Below, piece by piece: positions 32,901-39,741 of a stretch of DNA of 64,000 nt. How positions within the stretch are numbered: the first letter of the stretch is position 1; each line of letters opens with the position of its first letter. Source of the DNA: Saprospira grandis str. Lewin (GTDB lineage Bacteria > Bacteroidota > Bacteroidia > Chitinophagales > Saprospiraceae); contig NC_016940.1 of assembly GCF_000250635.1 (NCBI RefSeq), forward strand, positions 558,001 to 622,000, in the 5' to 3' direction. The notes beneath the pieces were generated by a model, which saw nothing but the letters and a program-made list of their open reading frames with translations, had not been told where the DNA came from and made no database searches. Made by a program: the position numbers and the translations under genes.

Positions 32901-33458
32901 TTAGGCAGGATAATAAGGCGCAATCATATAATAACAAATGACACCGGTCACAGAAACATACAACCAAACCGGATAGCTAAATTTCACCAAACGCTTGTGG
33001 CGATCTACCTGCCCCGTATAACCATACAAAAAGGCAAATAAGACCAAGGGCGCCTGAATAGCCGCTAGCGCAATATGGCTAAATAAAAGTAACAAATAAA
33101 TTATCTTTTCCGTGCCTTCTCCCCCAAACTTTGTGTGCCCCGTAGTCACATGATACAGCACATAAATCAAAAGAAAAACCAAAGAAAACCCCATGGCCGC
33201 ATAAATCATTTGGCTGTGTAACTTTATTTTATGCTGCTTGGCTGCTACTAAGGCCAAAACCAATAAAATAGCCGTTCCGCCATTTAGCATCGCATTGATC
33301 GCTGGCAGCCAATACACATTAAAGGGAAAATTGACCTCCAATTTTACCGAAAACAATAGGGCCACCACCAAAGGCAAAACCACCGAAATAACCGTAATGA
33401 TGATATTCAGATTCTTGTGACTTTTCGCCCCGGTATCATCTACAATAGGTGTACTCAT
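32901..33458 (-). CDS. DUF420 membrane protein, cytochrome oxidase assembly-like
   Basis: 185 residues with five membrane helices. Typical DUF420 features: LPAINAMLNGGTAILLVLALVAAKQHKIKLHSQMIYAAM (His in the second and third helices), LIYVLYHVTTGHTKFGG, LLLLFSHIALAAIQAPLVL, and YTGQVDRHKRLVKFSYPVWLYVSVTGVICY. Conserved His residues may bind haem or copper. DUF420 proteins are linked to caa3-type oxidase assembly. It sits between the SCO-like gene (29 bp upstream) and the CPMC gene (12 bp downstream) on one transcript. Confidence 0.85.
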   Translation of the reverse strand: MSTPIVDDTGAKSHKNLNIIITVISVVLPLVVALLFSVKLEVNFPFNVYWLPAINAMLNGGTAILLVLALVAAKQHKIKLHSQMIYAAMGFSLVFLLIYVLYHVTTGHTKFGGEGTEKIIYLLLLFSHIALAAIQAPLVLFAFLYGYTGQVDRHKRLVKFSYPVWLYVSVTGVICYYMIAPYYPA

Positions 33459-33487
33459 ACATCTTAATTTTTATAGTCGAAAAAGGC

Positions 33488-34147
33488 TTATTGATAGAGC
33501 TCTTTTTCTTCTTGATAACGCAATTTTTTTCTATCCTTTTTGGCGGGCAATAAGAGCGCAATATGCTCAATCATCCGATTGATTTCCTCGGGTTTTAGGG
33601 CATTATAATGCATGGCCACCGTCTGGTCCATAGAAAACAAAACCAAGCTTTGCCCTAGAGTATCTTGGCCCAATTTGCAGTTTTCTACCGCCAGATTCAA
33701 TACCTGATCAGGCCGCCCTTTTAGGCTTTGCCAGTTACGGTCAGGCAACTCATTTTTGGCCCAAAACTGCTGCAAACTCTTCAAACTATCACTCCCTACA
33801 GGCAAACTCAACAAACGCAAACGCTGGGTGGTCTTTTTGCTGTATTCTGTCTGCACCCGCAGCATTTCCGACCAAACTTTTTCATTCTCCGCTGCCCCAT
33901 CCTTATAAAAGTTGAGCAGCAAAACCCGCCCCTCATACTTGCTCAAAGGATAGGCCTCTCCGGCCGTATCTTGCAAAGGAATATTTTGCAATTTAATAGA
34001 ATCTGCCAAATAACGCATCTGCGCCTTTCGCGCCTTATAATCCATTAGGCCCGCTCTCGACATATACACCGCCGCCAAAGGAAACACAATAGTCACCAAT
34101 GCCAAGGGCAAAACGATCAGGGCTTTTTTTAGTTTTGATTCAGCCAT
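33488..34147 (-). CDS. SCO1/SenC-like thioredoxin-fold protein lacking copper ligands
   Basis: 219 residues from ATG 34147 (MAESKLKKALIVLPLALVTI), with one N-terminal membrane anchor (about 9-30). The layout matches SCO proteins: strand LQDTAGEAYPLSKYEGRVLL, a helix EKVWSEMLRVQ, a late SLVLFSMDQTVAMHYNA strand pair and a final EEINRMIEHIALLL helix. Where SCO proteins have CPxxC this one reads NFYKDGAAENEKV, and the copper-binding His before the late strand is absent (DTLGQSLVLF). It probably does not deliver copper; a structural or regulatory role is possible. It heads the DUF420/CPMC operon. Confidence 0.75.
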   Translation of the reverse strand: MAESKLKKALIVLPLALVTIVFPLAAVYMSRAGLMDYKARKAQMRYLADSIKLQNIPLQDTAGEAYPLSKYEGRVLLLNFYKDGAAENEKVWSEMLRVQTEYSKKTTQRLRLLSLPVGSDSLKSLQQFWAKNELPDRNWQSLKGRPDQVLNLAVENCKLGQDTLGQSLVLFSMDQTVAMHYNALKPEEINRMIEHIALLLPAKKDRKKLRYQEEKELYQ

Positions 34148-34388
34148 AAGCTCTTTATCTAAAGTATAATTTGATTTCCTTAACAAAACAGCTTTTCTCC
34201 CTTTGGGTTTGCTCGCTGTCTATTTTAGGCCACAAAAGTAGTTATTTTTTTGCGCTTCTCTGAAGAACTTTTCAAAAACAAGCCCTTTCTTCCTCCGCAA
34301 AAGTTCCGCTTTTTTCTAGCAAACTCTAGGCAAAAGATCACCCTTTCTACAGTAAGCCTATTTCTCCCCTTTTTTATGTTTTGATTTT

Positions 34389-34509
34389 GGGGCCTCCGCT
34401 GCGGCCTGCGGCCTTGCGGCGCTACGTTGCGCAGCTCGCTATTCGCTCGGCCCTGCGGCCTGACGGCCTTGGTCTGCGGCTGCGCCGCACTGCTGCACAT
34501 CGCTAGGCC
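34389..34509 (+). repeat. Multi-hairpin repeat, class I (copy 12)
   Basis: Starts GGGGCCT and ends CGCTAGGCC. Hairpin 2 is GGCC-TGAC-GGCC and hairpin 3 TGCGGC-TGC-GCCGCA; ATGGCC-TTC-GGCCAT follows. The gap between the SCO-like gene and the 740-aa gene otherwise shows nothing recognisable. Confidence 0.9.
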
Positions 34510-34604
34510 GAATGGCCTTCGGCCATCCTTTGATAAAAACTCCAAACTTATTTTGCGTTTACAAACTAAAGTTACTACTTTTACATAAACACAAAAACAA
34601 AGCG

Positions 34605-36827
34605 ATGAAAGCATTAGCCATTTTTCTCTTATCCAGTTTATTTTTTGGTCACCTAAATCTATTACAGATGAAGCAGCGAGAACTTTTTTTGGCAAAACAA
34701 CAGCAGTATCAAGAGGATAAAGCTCTTTATGAAGAAACCTTGGCCCAATATCAAGAGCTGCATTCACTTTATCAGGAGCTTCCTGCAGAGGACCCTGATC
34801 GCCCAAGCTTAAAGGCAGCTTTGCTCAAGACCAAAGAGGGCCTAAAGGCCTTTAAGCCGCAGCTCAAAATGGATAAGGCCAATTTGAAGCAGCTATTTTT
34901 AGCCCTTAAGGAAGAGGAGATTCCGAAGGAGCAGTACAGAAAAGTACTAGCGCTATTTTTTGCGGATCTTCAGCAAGGAGTATCATCTAGACTCGGAAAA
35001 AAGCCAGCTTTAAAAACGGGGGTTGGCCTTATTAAGTTACGTTCAGATTTAGTATTATTTTTCAATCAAGTTCCAGGTCCACTCAGTAAACAACTCAATA
35101 AGGAGGTTAAAGCGATTCCTATTGATACCAATGTTGAAGACTTTCTAGCGGCCTTTTTGGCCATTTTAGACAAATACAACCAAGAAGATCAAATCAAGGC
35201 GAACTGGTTCAATACCTTTAGTATCAAAGAAAAGAATTTACTAAAGAAAATTAGCTATCAGCAACTAGAAAGCATTTTGGACCAAGCCCTGGCCAAAGAT
35301 GACTTTTTGACGGAGGAGGAACTAATAGAGCAACAAGAAAAGGATCTTCTCCTGCTAGAAGAAAAACTAGCTGGGGTAATCAGCTATATTAAAATGAAAA
35401 TCAATAATGAATACGACTTGCTCCCGCCTGCTGAGGAATACTTCAAGTATAAAATTAAGTCCACCTCCTGCATTTCTAATTTGACGGCTGCCAGGCAAGG
35501 GATACACCCTAAATTGCACAGCTATTTATTTCAAAATTGGGTCGCTGCGATTCAAGCAGAGCAAGAGTATGATCCTCAATTATTGAAGAAAATACTTGTG
35601 GACAATACTAAACTTCCAAAAGACTTTGCAGAAAATTGGTTTAAGGAAGATATGGCTATTGCCAAAATCAATGAACAAGAGTTGTTGGCCAATAATTGGT
35701 CTACAGGATGTTTTGTAAAAGAGCAGCTCCTCCTTGAAATGAAAGACGAAGAAGCAAAAAAATGGATTCGATCAGCCTGCTCAGCCTGGATCAGTGAATT
35801 TAAAACGCTTCTTCGTCAAAACCCTCAGCGCTGCATCAATAAAGATCAGTTCCTCGCTAGTTTAGAACATGAATTTATGGAGGGAATAAAGGGGGAAGAT
35901 GCCTTTTTTGTTTATGACCGAATTAAAGAGGTAGTCTTATCATCTAAAATGAAGTTTTTGGATGGGAAAAAAACAAAGTTTTCACAGCAGCAACTTTTAG
36001 ACTGCGTCTTTCAAGATAGCATTTTAGGACTTGGAGAAGAGGAGAGACTAAAGGCAGTGATTAGTCGGCTAAAAGCAAATCCTGAAATTCAAGTACAAAA
36101 AGATTACTTGCTTAAATTTAAAATCAGCTTACTTCCTGCTCCTGCTGGTTTAGAATATATAGTTTTGCAAGCGAGTCGATGCGCTTATAAGGCCATTCAA
36201 AAACCAGAATTTAAAGACTCTAGTTACTTTGTCCAATTAGCATTTAAAAATGCTGATTTCCCCTATATCAACTTTGATGGAGAAATGCGCCTGAAAGTAG
36301 ATTATGCGCTGAAAAATGTCTTATTTCAAGGCAAGTCAAGGCCTGCAGCCTTTGTTGTTGCGCTCAATGATGAGGGAGAAAAATGGATAAACGGCTATAA
36401 TAATGAAGGGGTATCATTAACCGCCTCGGTCATTGAGCAAAAGTGCTTAGCACCCAAGTTTGAAAAATGTATAGCGACCACAATAATTGCCGTTCAACTA
36501 GTAGTAAACTATGATATAGAGACATTTCTAGGGATCACCAAAGATAAATGGATAGCGAAGGGAGAAGACCCTGCCAATAGTGCTGATCTTAGTCAATTAG
36601 CACAAGCCTTAAGTTTTAATATTGGCAATTATATTAGTGCGGACCCCAGCAGTTGGTCGGGTATAAAAAAGGGTCCTTCTATGCGCATTCGCTTCGATCT
36701 AAAACTGTCTTCTGAGCTCATTGCAGATAAAGTTCAACAAATAGCTTTAGATTTTAAACAAAATCAATCTGGTCCTTGGACGGTTAGCCTAAAAGGGGTT
36801 AGTTCTTGGAGAGAAAAACAAGCCTAA
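34605..36827 (+). CDS. Large secreted protein of unknown function
   Basis: 740 residues from ATG 34605 (MKALAIFLLSSLFFGHLNLL, a likely signal peptide); the frame is open further upstream only through repeat sequence. After the signal comes a long Gln/Glu/Lys/Leu-rich helical region (about 22-115, heptad-like: REELFLAKQQQYQEDKALY-type). More helical sequence follows with scattered Cys pairs (KSTSCISNLTAA, WSTGCFVKEQ, RSACSAWISEF, QRCINKDQF, LLDCVFQD). The C-terminus is strand-rich (about 500-740) with YIVLQASRCAYKAIQKPEF and EKCIATTIIAVQLVVNYD. No family is recognised. It uses fewer GGCC words than its neighbours. No clear operon partner. Confidence 0.75.
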   Translation: MKALAIFLLSSLFFGHLNLLQMKQRELFLAKQQQYQEDKALYEETLAQYQELHSLYQELPAEDPDRPSLKAALLKTKEGLKAFKPQLKMDKANLKQLFLALKEEEIPKEQYRKVLALFFADLQQGVSSRLGKKPALKTGVGLIKLRSDLVLFFNQVPGPLSKQLNKEVKAIPIDTNVEDFLAAFLAILDKYNQEDQIKANWFNTFSIKEKNLLKKISYQQLESILDQALAKDDFLTEEELIEQQEKDLLLLEEKLAGVISYIKMKINNEYDLLPPAEEYFKYKIKSTSCISNLTAARQGIHPKLHSYLFQNWVAAIQAEQEYDPQLLKKILVDNTKLPKDFAENWFKEDMAIAKINEQELLANNWSTGCFVKEQLLLEMKDEEAKKWIRSACSAWISEFKTLLRQNPQRCINKDQFLASLEHEFMEGIKGEDAFFVYDRIKEVVLSSKMKFLDGKKTKFSQQQLLDCVFQDSILGLGEEERLKAVISRLKANPEIQVQKDYLLKFKISLLPAPAGLEYIVLQASRCAYKAIQKPEFKDSSYFVQLAFKNADFPYINFDGEMRLKVDYALKNVLFQGKSRPAAFVVALNDEGEKWINGYNNEGVSLTASVIEQKCLAPKFEKCIATTIIAVQLVVNYDIETFLGITKDKWIAKGEDPANSADLSQLAQALSFNIGNYISADPSSWSGIKKGPSMRIRFDLKLSSELIADKVQQIALDFKQNQSGPWTVSLKGVSSWREKQA

Positions 36828-36887
36828 ATGGCCTATTTTTTTTGCCCTATTCGCTTAGACCAATCCCTGCAGCTTTTGTTTAATTCA

Positions 36888-36957
36888 TGAGGGTTTCAAC
36901 CCTCACCCATATATCATTGCAAAGCAATACCATCTGGCTGTAGGTTTCAACCTACAG
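36888..36957. repeat. 70-nt palindrome module of the TTTCAACC family
   Basis: Three palindromes in order: TGAGGGTTTCAACCCTCA (36888-36905), ATTGC-AAA-GCAAT followed by ACC (36916-36931) and CTGTAGGTTTCAACCTACAG (36938-36957). The same order and nearly the same spacing recur at 37091-37159. The first two parts recur at 56081-56118. Confidence 0.85.
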
Positions 36958-36980
36958 TCAAAAAGGGCCGAAGGCCCGCA

Positions 36981-37175
36981 GGCTGAGGGGCTGTAGCAGG
37001 GCCGCCGCAGGCGGCAGACCAAGGCGCTTTGCGCCGAAGGGCCGAGCAGACCTGCGAGCTGCGCAATGGCCCGACCCGCCCGATAACTTATGAGGGTTTC
37101 AACCCTCATTTTGTATAGCTTCGCAAAGCGATACCGCTTTGCGCTGGGTTTCAACCCGGCGGAAGGGGCAGCCCC
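36981..37175 (-). repeat. Multi-hairpin repeat, class II, split by a second repeat (copy 13)
   Basis: From GGCTGAGGGG to GGGGCAGCCCC. Hairpin 2 is GGCGC-AAA-GCGCC. Between CCCGACCCGCCCG and GGAAGGGGCAGCCCC, where other copies have a short loop, it contains about 78 bp of the TTTCAACC module. The insertion falls in the tip of hairpin 1. The outer ends still match (GGCTG/CAGCC). Confidence 0.88.
37091..37159. repeat. 70-nt palindrome module nested in repeat copy 13
   Basis: TGAGGGTTTCAACCCTCA (37091-37108), TCGC-AAA-GCGA followed by TACC (37121-37135) and CTGGGTTTCAACCCGG (37144-37159). It is parallel to the module at 36888, 200 bp away, with the middle hairpin changed from ATTGC/GCAAT to TCGC/GCGA, both sides altered together. 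Confidence 0.88.
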
Positions 37176-37180
37176 AAATC

Positions 37181-38317
37181 CTAATAATTATAGGCCAAAA
37201 CCAAACGAAGGCTCCAACCCAAAAACTGCTGACTCAAATCATTTTGTTGAACATTGAGGCTGCCCACCCTAGGATTATAGCCCCCAATCAGGTAGGCCGA
37301 CAAATACTTAAACTGATGGCTATAGCTCAATTGTCCGCCTATTTGCCCTCCAAAACTTTGAATATAAATCAGCGAAAACTGATCGTAGAGCCCTAGGGGA
37401 TAATTAGTCTGAACGGCCAAAGAATGGGCGCTCAGGGCTGGGCGAAACAGCTCCTGGCCATAGCCCAAAAACAGATATTCTGCGCTGCAGTTGAGGCCAT
37501 TTCCCAAAGCAAAGGTATAATCTAGGCCCAAATTGAGCTGCTGCACCGCCCGAAAAGGACCTAGTCCCTGTGGCCGATAAATCTGTACCGCCTCCAACCA
37601 AATTCCTGCCCCCAAATCCCATTTACCGTCTAGGCTCCAACGATGCTCCGGCAAAGGCCCCATATTAAATAGATAGGCCAAACTACTATCCGATTGCGCC
37701 CAGCGATAATGATAACTCAGGGCCAACTCCCCCTTGGGCAAGGGCAACTGAAAGCGACCGCCAAACTCGGGCCGCCCCCCCTCCGTTTTCAATAAATCAA
37801 AACCCCGCTGCTGCGAATTGCCATAAAGCGCCCAAAGCCACAGATTCGCATTTTGCTTAAAATAATAACGGCCCAAAAAAGCATACACCCCATTGGTCAA
37901 AGCCAAAGGATCTCGAGGATCTATCTGATGAAACCACTGCAAAGGACGCAGCAACTGCGCACTGCCAAAATCTATTTTTTGCAACCCCAAACGCAACTCT
38001 AAATTGGGCGCCGTATAACGCAACCAAAAACGATAGGGCCGAATGCTCGCCGCCGAACTCCCCGCAGGATAACTGGCATAGGCCGATACATTCAGAGCCG
38101 CCTCTAAATGAAGCGCCTGCCGACTGCTATCCCAACTCCGAGCCGCAAAATAATTGGGCAAATAACGGCCCGCCGAAAAATGAGCCGCCCCCTGCTGTGG
38201 AGACCAAGCCTGCATGGCCGATAACTGCCCAGAAAAGCGCTGCTGAACGCTATTTTGGCCCAAAACTATAGCCCTGCAAAAAAACAAGCCCAACAGCAAA
38301 CAAAAAAATAAACGCAT
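37181..38317 (-). CDS. Predicted outer-membrane beta-barrel protein
   Basis: 378 residues from ATG 38317 (MRLFFCLLLGLFFCRAIVLGQ, a signal peptide). The mature protein has alternating aromatic/hydrophobic strands and Gln/Tyr/Trp-rich turns (RPYRFWLRYTAPNLELRLG, FGGRFQLPLPKGELALSYHY, RWSLDGKWDLGAGIWLEAVQ). It ends WSLRLVLAYNY with a terminal aromatic, consistent with BAM-dependent barrels. DPRDPLALTNGVYAFLG-like text suggests a porin-type barrel; no named family. It begins just after repeat copy 13, which lies at its 3' side. Confidence 0.75.
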   Translation of the reverse strand: MRLFFCLLLGLFFCRAIVLGQNSVQQRFSGQLSAMQAWSPQQGAAHFSAGRYLPNYFAARSWDSSRQALHLEAALNVSAYASYPAGSSAASIRPYRFWLRYTAPNLELRLGLQKIDFGSAQLLRPLQWFHQIDPRDPLALTNGVYAFLGRYYFKQNANLWLWALYGNSQQRGFDLLKTEGGRPEFGGRFQLPLPKGELALSYHYRWAQSDSSLAYLFNMGPLPEHRWSLDGKWDLGAGIWLEAVQIYRPQGLGPFRAVQQLNLGLDYTFALGNGLNCSAEYLFLGYGQELFRPALSAHSLAVQTNYPLGLYDQFSLIYIQSFGGQIGGQLSYSHQFKYLSAYLIGGYNPRVGSLNVQQNDLSQQFLGWSLRLVLAYNY

Positions 38318-38467
38318 AAGGCTATAAATTTTAGCTCCACTGAAAAAACAACATGTATCCAAAATCACTGTAAAGTGACACTATTTTTCATATATTTAAT
38401 TCTGTCTTGCCCTAACCCCTAGGGCAAAAGCAAGCGACTAACAAATAACTTTAAAACCTATAAGTGT

Positions 38468-39670
38468 ATGATGATTGCTCCTAAGCACGAGCAAGAAGCG
38501 GCTCGTTTAGCCGCTCTAGACAGCTATAATGTATTAGACTCTCTGCCCGAAGCAGACTATGACAACATCGTTTCTCTTGCCGCTACTATCTGTGACATGC
38601 CCATAGCTTTAGTGACATTAGTAGATGACAAACGCCAATGGTTTAAGGCCAAAGTAGGCGCCGATGTAGAAGAAACCCCCATTGAGGTCTCTTTTTGTGC
38701 TCACGCCATTTTGCAAGATGATATCTTTATGGTGCCCGACACCTCTAAAGATGAGCGCTTTGCCGATAATCCGCTAGTAACGGGCCCCTTTCAACTCGGT
38801 TTTTATGCTGGAGTTCCCTTGGTCAATGAAGATGGTCTGCCCCTAGGTACCGTCTGCGTTTTGGACCAAAAACCCAGAGAGTTTTCTGAAGAACAACAAA
38901 AAGCGCTCTCTATCCTTGGCCAACAAGCTATGCGCCTGCTCGAATTGCGCAGAAAAAAACGCCTCGTTCAAGAAGCCCTAGAAAGAGAACAACACCGCCA
39001 AGCCGAACTCGAGCGCTTTAGCCATATTGCCATCAAAGAGCTCAAAAGCCCTATGGCCAATATTGCCAATGTGACCCGCCTCCTCCTCGCCGATGGCAAA
39101 CTCGGCCTGCCCGATAGCAAACGGAAAATGATGGAAAAGGTCTTGCAGTCTTCTGACCGCCTCAAAACGATGCTTGATAGCCTCTGGCGCTACAATACAA
39201 TTGATGAAGCCCTAAAAGAAGAAAAGCAAAAGATTCAAATTAAAAGCATCCAACAGCATTTTCAGTTGAGTATGGGCAAAAAAGCCAATATCAAATGGTT
39301 GGGCCTAGAAGAAATCTACTACCGCCCCCAGCTCTTTAAAAGAATGCTTCATAAGTTGATCGATAATAGCTACCGCTACGCTAGTCAAGAGGTTCCCAAT
39401 ATCCGAATCAATATTAAGGAAACTGGCCGAGATGACAAAATGTACCAAATTACGGTCAGCGATGATGGCCCAGGCGTTCAAGCCGAAAAACTACAGACCC
39501 TAAGTGAACTATTCTTTAGCTGCACTCCCACGGATAAGTATGGCAAAACCTGCGATGGAATTGGCCTAGCTATGCTAGAAAAAGTCCTTAATAAAGAGAA
39601 TGGAAAACTCCATATTAGCAATATTCTCCCCACTGGCTTAACGGTACAATTTACCCTCCCCAAAGCGTAA
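38468..39670 (+). CDS. GAF-domain, histidine-kinase-like protein without phospho-acceptor His
   Basis: 400 residues. GAF domain at about 20-160 (FCAHAILQDDIFMVPDTSKD, FYAGVPLVNEDGLPLGTVCV); helical linker to 183; HisKA-like helices 184-240; HATPase_c 275-399 with N-box KLIDNSYRYA, SDDGPGV and CDGIGLAMLEKVL. The H-box reads FSHIAIKELKSPM, where related kinases have FSH-x-ASHDLKSP: the phosphorylated His is replaced by Lys190. ATP-binding motifs are intact. It may be a regulator or ATP-binding partner instead of a kinase, or it may use another residue. No response regulator is adjacent. A terminator follows. Confidence 0.85.
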   Translation: MMIAPKHEQEAARLAALDSYNVLDSLPEADYDNIVSLAATICDMPIALVTLVDDKRQWFKAKVGADVEETPIEVSFCAHAILQDDIFMVPDTSKDERFADNPLVTGPFQLGFYAGVPLVNEDGLPLGTVCVLDQKPREFSEEQQKALSILGQQAMRLLELRRKKRLVQEALEREQHRQAELERFSHIAIKELKSPMANIANVTRLLLADGKLGLPDSKRKMMEKVLQSSDRLKTMLDSLWRYNTIDEALKEEKQKIQIKSIQQHFQLSMGKKANIKWLGLEEIYYRPQLFKRMLHKLIDNSYRYASQEVPNIRINIKETGRDDKMYQITVSDDGPGVQAEKLQTLSELFFSCTPTDKYGKTCDGIGLAMLEKVLNKENGKLHISNILPTGLTVQFTLPKA

Positions 39671-39690
39671 AAACAAGCCAAAAAGGAAAC

Positions 39691-39728
39691 AAAAAAAAAG
39701 GCCCGCTAGCCATTGCTAGCGGGCCTTT
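39691..39728. terminator. Terminator between the GAF/ATPase gene and the SPOR protein gene
   Basis: GGCCCGCTAGC-CATT-GCTAGCGGGCC, 11-bp perfect arms, A run on the left and TTT on the right. It may serve both convergent genes. Confidence 0.9.
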
Positions 39729-39741
39729 GGTTTTACACGCT

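Noticed and set aside
36903-37154. 83-codon ORF on the minus strand
   Set aside because: It consists of the nested repeat at 36981-37175 and a palindrome module only.
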